This document shows, piece by piece, positions 1-8,204 of a stretch of DNA of 64,000 nucleotides (its first letter is position 1; every line of letters begins with the position of its first letter). Source of the stretch: Rhodospirillum sp. (lineage in GTDB: Bacteria > Pseudomonadota > Alphaproteobacteria > Rhodospirillales > Rhodospirillaceae); the NCBI GenBank assembly GCA_021741145.1, contig JAIOYK010000006.1, positions 1 through 64,000 on the forward strand, in the 5' to 3' direction. A program made the translations under genes and the position numbers. A model generated the notes under the pieces. It was not told the DNA's origin. It ran no database searches and saw nothing but the letters and a program-made list of their open reading frames with translations.

Positions 1-227
1 ACCACCGGGGCAAGGGCAAGGGCGTCTCCCGCGCCCTTTTGGACGCGGCCATCGCCCACGCCCGGGAGAACGGATTTTCGGAAATCCTGCTCGGCACCGT
101 CGCCGTCCTGGAAGCCGCCCGCGCCTTCTACGCCCGCGAGGGGTTTACATCCGTGGAACCCAACGCCCCGCCGCCCCACTTCCCGCGCATGGCCGTGGAT
201 ACGCATTTCTTTCGTTTGGCGCTGTAG
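1..227 (+). CDS. GNAT-family N-acetyltransferase, 3' part only
   Basis: The reading frame is already open at the left edge (codons from base 3), so this is the C-terminal end of a protein that starts outside the window. The first residues, HRGKGKGVSRALLDAA, fit the acetyl-CoA pyrophosphate-binding loop of GNAT enzymes (Q/R-x-x-G-x-G/A). The later segment AARAFYAREGF is the usual last helix and strand of the fold ('A..fYer.GF'). About 75 residues remain. The acceptor substrate cannot be told from this piece. The family is clear; the specific role is unknown. Confidence 0.85.
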   Translation, partial: HRGKGKGVSRALLDAAIAHARENGFSEILLGTVAVLEAARAFYAREGFTSVEPNAPPPHFPRMAVDTHFFRLAL

Positions 228-280
228 CACACCCTGAAAGGTTTCATCGGAACTCCGCCTTCGAAGGAAAAAGTGAAAAG

Positions 281-1801
281 ATGGCCCCGTCATCCTCTTA
301 TGGTTTCCTGGATCGAACCCCGGAATGTGGTCAAGACCGGGGCTTTTTCATCGACGCGGACAACCGAATCCTCTATTGGCCCCGGCGCCGAAGCCCCGGG
401 TACGTCATCAACCTCGAGACAGCCGTGCGCATCGTCCGGAAGAGGAAATCCATCCAGGACAATTGGCGCACGTGGGGTCTCGCCATCCTGACCTTCGTCC
501 TCGTCCTTGTGATTTGTTCCCTTCTCACCCCCCTGATCATCCCAATCCTTGGCGAAGCCCCTTACGACTATCTCTTCCCCCTTACATCGCTAGGCATAAG
601 TACCCTGGTCACCGGGAAGGTCGTGTCCAATCGTTTCCACCGTACCCTTGGCCACCTCCTGCTCCGATCTCCCCCGATTCCCCGGGACCCTCCTCCGGCT
701 CAACGGATCAAATCCGGTCCCGCCAGACTCATCGGAGCCCCATTCATCCTGGCTCTGGGGCTCGTGCCGGGCGCCTTCGGTCTGCTCTCGGACAACATGG
801 ACCGTTCGGACCGAATCGCCACCCTGACACTCGCCCTGATACTGATCACCTTGGCGTTCGCGCTCTTCCGCCAATCCCGCGGTTTGGATCCCCGCGCGGT
901 CCGCTTCCTCGAGCCAAGCGATGCGGAGCTGGAAGCCGCCGGTTTCAGCCGGATGACGCCCGCGGAGTTGGACCAAGCGAAGAGAAGACTCCACTGGACC
1001 CGATGGATCCTATGGAGCCTCGGCATCTTGCTGTTCATCCTTCTCCCCGGAGCCGTGGGCTTTTGGCTGTTCCACAACAGTATTTCCGCGGAAGATCTGA
1101 CGCGACGCTTTGACCTGATCGCCTTCACGGCGCCAGAGGGGGCTCCCTCCATCCCCATTCTGAGCAAGTGGGAAACCCCATTTACCGTCCGGTTTGACCA
1201 ACCGCCGCCAGGAGAAGGGTTCACGGACTTGAAGGATCATTTGCGGGCACAGTTCCTGGCCTTCGGTCGAGCCACGGGGCTGCCCTTCCGGATCGAAAAC
1301 AAGGGTCTTATCGAGGACAAGAACAAAATCCCGTCAGGATTGATCCATGTCCGCTTCATCGCCGCGAAAGGAGATCCGTCCTGGTCGGCCGAATGGAGAC
1401 AGTCAAACGGAGCATTAACCGGCGTCCGACTGACATTTCTCCTTTCTCCCCAAACCCATTTCCCTGATCCTCGGCACGAGGCGATACGGGCAACGGAAGC
1501 CGCTCTGGGCATTCGGGGCGTCTACAAGAATTGGACGCCCCGGTACAAGATGGACGGGTTTACCTATCTGCGCGTTCCCATCGCCCTGTGCGCCATGATC
1601 TATGACCCCCGTCTCCACGCGGGCATGACCCGCGAGGAAGCTGACCCCATCGCCCAAACCATCGCCCGGGAATTGGCCTCCTCTCCGTCATTGGAAGAAT
1701 GGCTCGCGACACGAGCGGTTCCCGCGTCAACAAACCAGAGGAATCCGGGAGGTCAAACGTCCCGGCCTGGGGAATCAGGGGACCGGAATCTCCCGGAGTA
1801 A
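281..1801 (+). CDS. Polytopic membrane protein with a possible DUF2927-like C-terminal domain
   Basis: 506 residues. Four hydrophobic segments are visible, near residues 66-90 (WGLAILTFVLVLVICSLL), 95-115, 150-190 and 240-262 (WILWSLGILLFILLPGAVGF), followed by a soluble C-terminal half. That half begins RRFDLIAFTAPEGA...LSKWETPFTVRF. It recalls DUF2927 proteins of alphaproteobacteria, in which an 'IAF...L.rW..Pv.v' segment precedes a TGL.f.. segment (here ATGLPFRIEN) and a late 'DPRL..GMT..EA' segment. This resemblance is from memory and untested. The start is preceded by an A/G-rich stretch. The gene converges on the encapsulin operon with an 8-nt gap. I cannot assign a function. Confidence 0.7.
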   Translation: MAPSSSYGFLDRTPECGQDRGFFIDADNRILYWPRRRSPGYVINLETAVRIVRKRKSIQDNWRTWGLAILTFVLVLVICSLLTPLIIPILGEAPYDYLFPLTSLGISTLVTGKVVSNRFHRTLGHLLLRSPPIPRDPPPAQRIKSGPARLIGAPFILALGLVPGAFGLLSDNMDRSDRIATLTLALILITLAFALFRQSRGLDPRAVRFLEPSDAELEAAGFSRMTPAELDQAKRRLHWTRWILWSLGILLFILLPGAVGFWLFHNSISAEDLTRRFDLIAFTAPEGAPSIPILSKWETPFTVRFDQPPPGEGFTDLKDHLRAQFLAFGRATGLPFRIENKGLIEDKNKIPSGLIHVRFIAAKGDPSWSAEWRQSNGALTGVRLTFLLSPQTHFPDPRHEAIRATEAALGIRGVYKNWTPRYKMDGFTYLRVPIALCAMIYDPRLHAGMTREEADPIAQTIARELASSPSLEEWLATRAVPASTNQRNPGGQTSRPGESGDRNLPE

Positions 1802-1809
1802 CGCGCCCC

Positions 1810-2610
1810 CTACGTCAAAGGCACCGCCGCCTCGGGCGCCAGACAGCGGAAGGTCAGGCTTTCCTGGATGTAGAGCGTCACGGTCTTGGCGTCGTGGCTG
1901 GTATAGCCGATGGAGAAGTCCCGCCCCACGGTCAGCTCGAAGTCACCGCCGCGCGTGCTCATCAACATGCCGCCCTCGACGCCGGGCGCCCAGACGATGG
2001 CACCGTCGACCAGACGCTTGACGTAGGTCAACATGGGATAGCCCTGGGCCGCCGGGGTCTCCATCAGATCCTGGTACAGCGCCTTGCCCAGCACCAAGGC
2101 ATAGGGGCCGTCCACCCCCGCCTCGCGCAGGGTCGACAGGGCCTTGGCCAGCACGCCCGGGAAGGCCTTCAGGTCCTTGGGCAGGTCCACGGCATGACCC
2201 TTGGCGGCATGACCGATGCCCTCGATGCCACCGTCCGGGAAGCCGTGGAAGACGGCCTTATCCTCGGCCATGGCGATGGCCCGGGCGGCTTCGATCACTG
2301 GCTCCAAATTCGCGTCATCGGCGCCCCGGGCGATGGCGTCCATCTCGTCGCGTTTCAGGGTGAAGGGCACGCACAGCTCGATCAGCGGCTGGACCGCGCG
2401 GGTGCTGGCGCTCACGCCCTCCACGGGACCGGCCTTCAGGGATTTGGCCCGCCCCAGGTCCACGGCGGAGGCGCTCCAGCCCAAGGGACCCTTGAAGTCC
2501 ACCACTTTTCGGGCGGCCAGGGTGACGGTCAGCGCCCGTTTGGCCTCCGCCTCGATTTCGGTCCAGGCATCGGCGCAGAGAGGGGCAAGGTCGCGCATCA
2601 GGTCGTTCAT
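1810..2610 (-). CDS. Encapsulin shell protein (linocin M18/HK97 fold, family 1)
   Basis: 266 residues from the ATG at 2610, which follows a GAGGA motif at good spacing; an upstream in-frame ATG at 2640 lacks this. The protein reads as a family 1 encapsulin: N-terminal helix MNDLMRDLAPLCADAW, the early 'ARKVVDFKGPLGW' segment, the central 'R.V.PLIELCVPFTLKRDEMDAIARGA' region and the C-terminal 'DFSIGYTSHDAKTVTLYIQESLTFR' strand. Family knowledge: the subunits self-assemble into an icosahedral protein compartment that packages cargo carrying a short C-terminal tag. The gene lies about 60 nt downstream of a ferritin-like cargo gene with exactly such a tag, so the compartment is most likely for iron oxidation and storage. 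Confidence 0.95.
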   Translation of the reverse strand: MNDLMRDLAPLCADAWTEIEAEAKRALTVTLAARKVVDFKGPLGWSASAVDLGRAKSLKAGPVEGVSASTRAVQPLIELCVPFTLKRDEMDAIARGADDANLEPVIEAARAIAMAEDKAVFHGFPDGGIEGIGHAAKGHAVDLPKDLKAFPGVLAKALSTLREAGVDGPYALVLGKALYQDLMETPAAQGYPMLTYVKRLVDGAIVWAPGVEGGMLMSTRGGDFELTVGRDFSIGYTSHDAKTVTLYIQESLTFRCLAPEAAVPLT

Positions 2611-2670
2611 GGGAGTCCTCGTTTTTTCTTCTCTAGGCATTCGGTATGTTGATCGGCTGTCTTGGAAGGC

Positions 2671-3051
2671 TCACCCCTTGAGGGAGCCAATGCCCAAGGA
2701 TCCGTCGTTGGAGGGGCCGGTCGCCTCGGTTCCCGGACCGGGGTCGGCGGCGCCGCCTTCGACATCCAGGATGTTCCCGTCGGTGAACAGGTAGGTTTTT
2801 AGCTGTTCGTCCCAGCCCGCGTCCCGGCGCCGCAGCCATTCCAACGTCATGGCCGCGTGCTCCTTTTCCTCATCGCGGTTGTGCTCGATGATGGCGCGCA
2901 GTTCGGGATCGGAGCAGGCCTCGGCGCGCTGGTCGTACCAGTCCACGGCCTCCATTTCCTCCATGACCGATACGATAGCCCGGTGCCGGTTCAGGGTGGC
3001 TTCGGAGAGTTTCTCCAGGGGTTCATGGAAACCATCGCTTGATTGACCCAT
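2671..3051 (-). CDS. Encapsulated ferritin-like protein (EncFtn) with encapsulin-targeting tail
   Basis: 126 residues from the ATG at 3051, which has AAGGAGA about 9 nt upstream; a longer frame to 3108 has no such site. The core is a two-helix ferritin-like unit with Glu32, Trp38, Tyr39, Glu62 and His65. These match the ferroxidase-site residues known for the Rhodospirillum rubrum EncFtn, including the numbering. A Gly/Pro/Asp-rich linker (about 98-117) leads to the C-terminal tail DGSLGIGSLKG, the known type of cargo-loading peptide (SLGIGSLKG). Family knowledge: EncFtn forms an annular decamer that oxidises Fe(II) but stores iron only inside the shell. It is the first gene of the operon. 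Confidence 0.96.
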   Translation of the reverse strand: MGQSSDGFHEPLEKLSEATLNRHRAIVSVMEEMEAVDWYDQRAEACSDPELRAIIEHNRDEEKEHAAMTLEWLRRRDAGWDEQLKTYLFTDGNILDVEGGAADPGPGTEATGPSNDGSLGIGSLKG

Positions 3052-3125
3052 TGGCTTGCGTCTCCTTGTGTCCGATGAAAGGGGGTAGGATTCGAATAAA
3101 ACGATCAAACCCGCCGTTTGGTTCC

Positions 3126-3144
3126 GATTTTCCGGACGAAAATC
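3126..3144. promoter_or_regulatory. Perfect inverted repeat upstream of the encapsulin operon (candidate operator)
   Basis: GATTTTC-CGGAC-GAAAATC is a perfect 7-5-7 inverted repeat, 75-93 nt upstream of the EncFtn start codon, in the 149-nt spacer before the mocA-like gene. The position suits a repressor or activator site at the operon promoter. It does not match the Fur, Irr or RirA consensus sequences I know, so the binding protein is unknown. Confidence 0.45.
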
Positions 3145-3200
3145 CCCCGACAGGCCCAGAAAACCACCAATCCACCGTCAGCGCATTGATATTTCCATGG

Positions 3201-4847
3201 TTATTTCTGGGATTTCAGACCCCGCAACGTCGCCGCGGCCTCGGGTGTGTCCACGTCCATCAGGACTCCGGCGCCCTCCGCCAGGGCATCGACGGGGACT
3301 TCCACCACCTCCGCGCCATGGGCGACGATGACGGGTCGGGCGCCCATATCCCCCTCGACCTCCAGGATCTCGGGGATGAAGCGAGCGTCGAATAGGGCCG
3401 GATTGCCGCGTTTTCCGCCGAAGGTGGGCAGACAGATGGACCGCCCCTCGCCGGGATCGAAGGCGGCGACCAGACGCTTAAGAATACGCGGCGAAATCCC
3501 CGGCATATCCCCCAGACAGACGGCGACGGCATCCAGCCCCCCGGGCAGGGCGGAGAGTCCCAGTTTCAGGGAGGAGGACAGGCCCCGGGCCGGATTGGGG
3601 TTCTCCACGAAGGTCAGTGCCCGGCCCTCCAGGGCGGCGCGAACCTCCGGCCCGCGGTGGCCGACGACGGCGATGGCGGCCACCGGGCCAAAGGCTAGGG
3701 CCGCATCGGCCACATGGGCGACCAGGGGCTTTTCTCGCCAGTCGAGCAGCAGCTTGTTCGCCCCACCCATGCGGCTGGACAGCCCCGCGGCCAGCAGCAC
3801 CACGCCAACCCGGGGAGCGCCCGGCACGGCGGGATGGGATTCGGCCACCCGGGGCCGGGGACGTTCCGCCACTTCCTTGAGCAAGCCCCCCACACCCATG
3901 GCCATGATCTCTCGCCCGGTCACGGGCAGGTCGGCGCAGAAGCGATCGAGCACCCAGTCAAAGCCGTTCATGGCCGGGGAACGCGCGCAGCCGGGCAGGC
4001 CCAGGACAGTGGTGGCGCCGGCCACCCCCAGCATCAGCAAGTTGCCCGGATCCACGGGCATGCCCAGGTGCTGGACCACGCCGCCCGCGAGGCGCAGGGC
4101 CTCGGGGATCACGTCGCCCCGGTCGACGATGGCCGTGGCCCCGGCGACCGCCAGAATATCCGGAGGGTCCTTCGCCAAAACCAAGGACAGGACCCCGGCC
4201 AGCTCTCCAGCGTCATGGGCACAGCGGCGCTCGGCCACAAGGGCACCGCCCAGGGTGGCCATGCGTTCCGCCGTGACCCGGACGGTCTTGTCCAGCATCT
4301 TATCCGCGGTATCGGACAGGCGGGTTTGCACCAGAACCAGCCGCTTGGGACGGAAGGCGGCGCCCACCAGGGGAGCCTCTTCCGCCCGCGCCAGGGCTTC
4401 GGCTTCCGCCACCACGGCTTCGGGCAGGGCGAAGGGGATGACCTTGACCGTCGCCACCATGCGTTTGGGGCTCAGCCGGGCGAAGGGCGGCAGGGTCGCC
4501 ACCGTCAGCCCCTCGTGCAACCCATTCAGCCGGTCCAGGCGCCCCCGGTCCAGGGAGAGAACCCCATCAACGGCGGAGAACAAATTGGCCCGGCCCGTGA
4601 AAGGCTCCCCCGCCTCCAACCCCGGCCCCTGGAGGGCCGCGGCGATGCGCTGGGCGGCGATATCCTCGTGCAGGTCGCCGGATTCCAGGCGCGCGGCCAC
4701 CACCCGGTCCAGGCCTTGGTCCCTTAGGAGGGCAATATCCGCGGCGGTCAAGAGGGCGCCCTTGCGCAGGCGTTTGCCCGCCACCGCCTGGGCATGGGCG
4801 AGGATCGTTCCCTCGGCCTCTTCGAGGGGGGTCGGGCCGAAGATCAC
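3201..4847 (-). CDS. Molybdopterin-binding / MocA-like nucleotidyltransferase fusion
   Basis: 548 residues, GTG start overlapping the xdhC-type gene by 4 nt. Residues 1-340 resemble the molybdopterin-binding (MoeA/MogA-like) module; 'DILAVAGATAIVDRGDVIPEALRLAGG' and 'GMPVDPGNLLMLG' are typical of this module in fused proteins. From about residue 346 an NTP-transferase domain begins with LLAAGLSSRMGGANKLLLDW, the MobA/MocA nucleotide-binding loop, and continues with CLGDMP. Family knowledge: MocA adds CMP to molybdopterin to give the cytosine dinucleotide cofactor used by xanthine-oxidase-family enzymes such as CoxL. As last gene of the cox cluster it probably makes that cofactor. Confidence 0.88.
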   Translation of the reverse strand: MIFGPTPLEEAEGTILAHAQAVAGKRLRKGALLTAADIALLRDQGLDRVVAARLESGDLHEDIAAQRIAAALQGPGLEAGEPFTGRANLFSAVDGVLSLDRGRLDRLNGLHEGLTVATLPPFARLSPKRMVATVKVIPFALPEAVVAEAEALARAEEAPLVGAAFRPKRLVLVQTRLSDTADKMLDKTVRVTAERMATLGGALVAERRCAHDAGELAGVLSLVLAKDPPDILAVAGATAIVDRGDVIPEALRLAGGVVQHLGMPVDPGNLLMLGVAGATTVLGLPGCARSPAMNGFDWVLDRFCADLPVTGREIMAMGVGGLLKEVAERPRPRVAESHPAVPGAPRVGVVLLAAGLSSRMGGANKLLLDWREKPLVAHVADAALAFGPVAAIAVVGHRGPEVRAALEGRALTFVENPNPARGLSSSLKLGLSALPGGLDAVAVCLGDMPGISPRILKRLVAAFDPGEGRSICLPTFGGKRGNPALFDARFIPEILEVEGDMGARPVIVAHGAEVVEVPVDALAEGAGVLMDVDTPEAAATLRGLKSQK

Positions 4848-5578
4848 AAAACGGTCCCGTTGTTTGCGCCAGAACCGGTCCCGCCCTTGGATCCCCGCAG
4901 GGCCAAGGTCATCTGGGCCAGGACGGAGACGGCGATCTCCGCCGGAGAAATAGCCCCGATGTCCAAACCGGCGGGGGCGGCCAAGCGGGCCAACCGGTCC
5001 CCTCCCAGGACCGATGAGAGGCGTTCCACCCGGGCCGCATGGGTCTTGAGACTGCCGAGCGCGGCCACGTAAAAGGCTTCGGACCGCAGGGCCTCCACCA
5101 GGGCGGGGTCGTCGATCTTCGGATCGTGGGTCAGCACGACAATGGCGGTGCGTCGGTCGGGCGGGTCCTGCTTCAACAGGTCCTCGGGCCAGCCCCGGAC
5201 GAGGTTGATACTAGGGAAGCGCGCTTCCGTCGCCCAGGCCCGACGGGGATCGGTCACCGTGACCGCATAGCCGCACAGCGCCGCCATGGGTGCCATCGAC
5301 TGGGCGATATGGACCGCGCCGACGATGATCAGGCGCAGGGGCGGATTAAAGGGGCGGAGGAAGATTTCTCCTTCCGCCGTCGCCAGGGCACGGGCCTTGT
5401 CACTCACCAAAGCCTCGTCCGCCGCGGCCAGCAGGGCGGCGTCGACTTCCAGCGCGCCCAGGGTCCGGACGCCATCCACCAACAGGGCTTGGGTTCCTCC
5501 GGGAAGGGCCGTGGCCAGGACCACCCGGCGCTTTTCCGCGCGGGCGGCGTTCAGGGCATCGAGTACCAGGCGATCCAT
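4844..5578 (-). CDS. XdhC/CoxI-family molybdenum cofactor insertion protein (Rossmann-domain part)
   Basis: 244 residues. The ATG immediately follows the coxE stop codon and has GGAGGAAAG upstream. The C-terminal two thirds form the XdhC Rossmann domain: PPLRLIIVGAVHIAQSMA, VTVTDPRRAWATEARFP, IVVLTHDPKIDDPAL, YVAALGSLKTHAARVERL. The first 75 residues are a weak version of the XdhC N-terminal domain and lack its GSSPRP and SGGC motifs. Those motifs are present instead in a separate protein at 12374-12712. Family knowledge: XdhC binds molybdenum cofactor, protects it during sulfuration and delivers it to the hydroxylase large subunit, here CoxL. Confidence 0.9.
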   Translation of the reverse strand: MDRLVLDALNAARAEKRRVVLATALPGGTQALLVDGVRTLGALEVDAALLAAADEALVSDKARALATAEGEIFLRPFNPPLRLIIVGAVHIAQSMAPMAALCGYAVTVTDPRRAWATEARFPSINLVRGWPEDLLKQDPPDRRTAIVVLTHDPKIDDPALVEALRSEAFYVAALGSLKTHAARVERLSSVLGGDRLARLAAPAGLDIGAISPAEIAVSVLAQMTLALRGSKGGTGSGANNGTVL

Positions 5579-6925
5579 TCAGCTTTCCTCCGCCTTGCGC
5601 CGCCAGCTGGCCATGTCCGCCCGGTGGGTGGCCTCCCCTTCCCCCAAGGCACGGGCGAGGTCGGCGAGGCTCGCCAGATTGTGGACCGGCCGGTGGGCAT
5701 GCACATGGCGCACCAGCGCCCGCGCCCCCCGGGCCTTGGGGGCATAGGCATCGTATCTAAGAAGCGGATTGAGCCAGATCAACGATCGGCAGGAACGGGA
5801 GAGCCGCGCCACCTCCGCGTCCAGCTCGCCGGGGTCATCCCGCTCCAGACCGTCGGTGATCAGCAGGACCACCGCCCTCTGCCCCAGGACCCGCCTGGAC
5901 CAATCGCGGTTGAAGCTCCGCAAACAGGCGGCGATGCGGGTGCCGCCGGACCAGTCCTCCGCCGCCTTGGAGACATTGGCGACGGCGAGATCCGGGTCCT
6001 TGTGGCGGAGTGGACGGGTGACATTGGTCAGCCGCGTGCCGAACAGGAAGACATGCATCCGATCCCGGTCTTCCGACAGGCCGACGATGAAATGGAGCAG
6101 GATCCGGGCATAGCGTTCCATGGAGCCGGAAATGTCGCAGAGCACCACCAGGGGCGGGCGGATTTTCCGCGCCCGGCGGAAGCGGGGGCGCTCCAACTCG
6201 CCGCCGCGCCGGGCCATGGCCCTTAAGGTCGCCCGGGGATCGGGGCGGTCGCCTCCGGGGTCAGGCCGGAAGCGTCGGGTGCGCACCTCGTCGACGGGCA
6301 GGACCAGGGTGCGGGCGACCCGCTTGGCCTGCTCGTACTCGGCACCGGTCATCTTCTCGAAATCCTTGGTGGACAGCACTTCCGTCGGCGACATGGTCAG
6401 CGCCGCGTCCAGTTCCACCTCCTCGCTGTCCCGGGCCTCTTCCTCCTCGGGCGGCGGCGACGGGCGGTCCTTGGTCAGGGCCTCGGCCACCCGGGGCAAA
6501 AGCCCATGATCCGGAGCCAGCCCCTCCTCCCCTCGCATGGTGGGCAGGAGCATGGCCATCATCCGTTCGAGGATATCCGGATTGCGCCAAAACATGTGGA
6601 AGGCCTGATCGAAGACCTCCCGTTGGTCGCGCTTGGTGATAAAGACGGAATGGAGGACCCAATAGAAATCACGGCGGTTCATGATCCCGGCCCGATCCAG
6701 GGCGTCGAGGGCATCCAGCACCCGGCCCGGACCCACCGGAATCCCGGCCTCGCGCAGGATCCGGGCGAAATGCAGGACGTTTTCCGCCAGCCGCCCTCCC
6801 CCCTCGCCCGAGCCGAGAATATTCGCGCCGACGCGGGTGGTCAGGTCGCCCCTCGGCGTCTCTCCCCCGGTTTCTCCCCCCGTGTCTCCTCCGGTTTGGC
6901 CCCCCGTATCCCCCCCGGGTGTCAT
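5579..6925 (-). CDS. coxE: CoxE-like von Willebrand factor A domain protein
   Basis: 448 residues, ATGA overlap with coxD. The N-terminus is a low-complexity Gly/Asp/Thr run (GGDTGGQTGGDTGGETGGE). The middle includes an acidic stretch (PPPEEEEARDSEEVELDAA). The VWA domain carries the MIDAS-type DISGSM motif (LVVLCDISGSMERYARILLHF), then GTRLTNVTR, then LITDGLERDD. Family knowledge: CoxE works with the AAA+ protein CoxD in post-translational building of the [CuSMoO2] or related active site of carbon monoxide dehydrogenases. The gene sits directly after coxD, as expected. Confidence 0.92.
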   Translation of the reverse strand: MTPGGDTGGQTGGDTGGETGGETPRGDLTTRVGANILGSGEGGGRLAENVLHFARILREAGIPVGPGRVLDALDALDRAGIMNRRDFYWVLHSVFITKRDQREVFDQAFHMFWRNPDILERMMAMLLPTMRGEEGLAPDHGLLPRVAEALTKDRPSPPPEEEEARDSEEVELDAALTMSPTEVLSTKDFEKMTGAEYEQAKRVARTLVLPVDEVRTRRFRPDPGGDRPDPRATLRAMARRGGELERPRFRRARKIRPPLVVLCDISGSMERYARILLHFIVGLSEDRDRMHVFLFGTRLTNVTRPLRHKDPDLAVANVSKAAEDWSGGTRIAACLRSFNRDWSRRVLGQRAVVLLITDGLERDDPGELDAEVARLSRSCRSLIWLNPLLRYDAYAPKARGARALVRHVHAHRPVHNLASLADLARALGEGEATHRADMASWRRKAEES

Positions 6926-7857
6926 CGCAGGGCTTCTTCCCGGGCGAGATCGGCCTTGACCTCGGCCAAGACCCGAGCCGCCTCGGAGCCCCGTAGACGG
7001 GCAATGTCATCCTGGTACTTCAACAAGGCGCCAAGGGTATCGTTGATGGTCTGTGGATCCAGCGCCAGCCGGTCCAACTGCATGAGCGCCTGGGCCCAAT
7101 CGATGGTCTCGGCCACGCCGGGCAGCTTGAACAGGTCCATCCCGCGGATTTTCTGGATGAAGGCCACGATCTGCCGGGACAGGGCCTCCGGCGCATTGGG
7201 GGCCTTGACCTTGAGGATCTCCAATTCCCGCTCGGCGCTGGGGTAGTCGACCCAATGGTAGAAGCAGCGGCGTTTCACCGCGTCGTGGATCTCCCGCGTG
7301 CGGTTCGAGGTGAGGATCACCAGGGGCGGCTGCTCGGCCTTGATCACCCCCAGTTCGGGAATACTGACCTGATGGTCGGCGAGGACTTCCAACAGAAATG
7401 CCTCGAAGGGTTCATCGGCCCGGTCAAGTTCGTCGATCAACAGCACCGGCGGCCCCTCCGCATGGGGTTCCAGGGCGCGCAGGATGGGCCGCTTGATCAG
7501 GAAGCGTTCGGAAAACAGATCCGCTTCCAGCGCCGCCTTGTCGCCCCCCGTGGCCTCGGTCATGCGGATTTCCAGCATCTGCCGGGCGTAGTTCCATTCG
7601 TAGACAGCCTGGGAGAGGTCCAACCCCTCGTAACATTGCAGGCGAACGAGGCTCCGGCCCAGGGTGGCCGACAGGACCTTGGCGATCTCCGTCTTACCGG
7701 TGCCCGCCTCGCCTTCCAGAAACAGGGGGCGGCCCATGGACAGCGCCAGGAACAGGGCCGTGGACAGGGACCGTTCGGAGACATAGCCTCCCTGGGCGAG
7801 CAGGGCCTGGGTCTCGTCGATGGAGGTGGGAAGGGGGGATATGGGAAGGGAGGTCAT
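6922..7857 (-). CDS. coxD: CoxD-like MoxR-family AAA+ ATPase
   Basis: 311 residues. Walker A is GEAGTGKTEIAK, Walker B is VLLIDELDRAD and sensor 1 is LVILTSNRTREI, all typical of MoxR ATPases, with a C-terminal lid. The family acts as a chaperone for cofactor maturation together with a VWA partner. Here the partner gene (coxE) overlaps it by 4 nt. It is separated from coxM by 347 nt that contain a dispersed repeat element, so it may depend on its own promoter or on read-through. Confidence 0.93.
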   Translation of the reverse strand: MTSLPISPLPTSIDETQALLAQGGYVSERSLSTALFLALSMGRPLFLEGEAGTGKTEIAKVLSATLGRSLVRLQCYEGLDLSQAVYEWNYARQMLEIRMTEATGGDKAALEADLFSERFLIKRPILRALEPHAEGPPVLLIDELDRADEPFEAFLLEVLADHQVSIPELGVIKAEQPPLVILTSNRTREIHDAVKRRCFYHWVDYPSAERELEILKVKAPNAPEALSRQIVAFIQKIRGMDLFKLPGVAETIDWAQALMQLDRLALDPQTINDTLGALLKYQDDIARLRGSEAARVLAEVKADLAREEALR

Positions 7858-7940
7858 GGCGGGATCCAGCTTTGTGTGAACGTCCCTTTCACGCTAAAGA
7901 ATGCACGTTTTTCTATTTTCCTTTTTGTTATTTTTACTTT

Positions 7941-8065
7941 CGTCATCCCCGTGAAAACGGGGATCCAGGGTGGGAACAAGTGACGAAAGCGGTCGACGCA
8001 ACAGCCACGCCTTTCACCGATGACACCGAAATCAACCCTGGATTCCCGCCTGCGCGGGAATGACG
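7941..8065. repeat. Dispersed palindromic repeat element between coxM and coxD
   Basis: A 30-nt left arm beginning CGTCATCCCCGTGAAAACGG (7941-7970) and a 30-nt right arm ending GCGCGGGAATGACG (8036-8065) are imperfect reverse complements of each other, separated by 65 nt. Each arm also contains its own short hairpin (CCCCG...CGGGG and TTCCCGC...GCGGGAA). This is the look of the CGTCATTCCCGCG repeat family that is widespread in proteobacterial intergenic regions. The other bases of the 347-nt gap (7858-8204) show no gene. The stretch at 7900-7940 is unusually T-rich for this genome. Confidence 0.8.
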
Positions 8066-8204
8066 ACGTAAAAACTCTCAGATGAAAACAAAGAAACGTA
8101 AATCCCTAAGCGCTTTTGCGGGGATGGCGATGAAAATCGGGATTGCGTTGGAAGACCCCGGAAAAACGGGGCGCCCCTTTCGGAAGCGCCCCGGTTCGCG
8201 CGTG

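Noticed and set aside
1699-2652. 317-residue plus-strand open frame opposite encapsulin
   Set aside because: It is the antisense shadow of the encapsulin gene. It is His/Gln/Gly-rich and has no recognisable family; the minus strand has strong homology and ribosome sites.
3247-4953. 568-residue plus-strand open frame opposite the mocA-like gene
   Set aside because: Ser/Arg/Pro-rich shadow sequence produced by high-GC codons on the other strand. The minus-strand product has clear domains.
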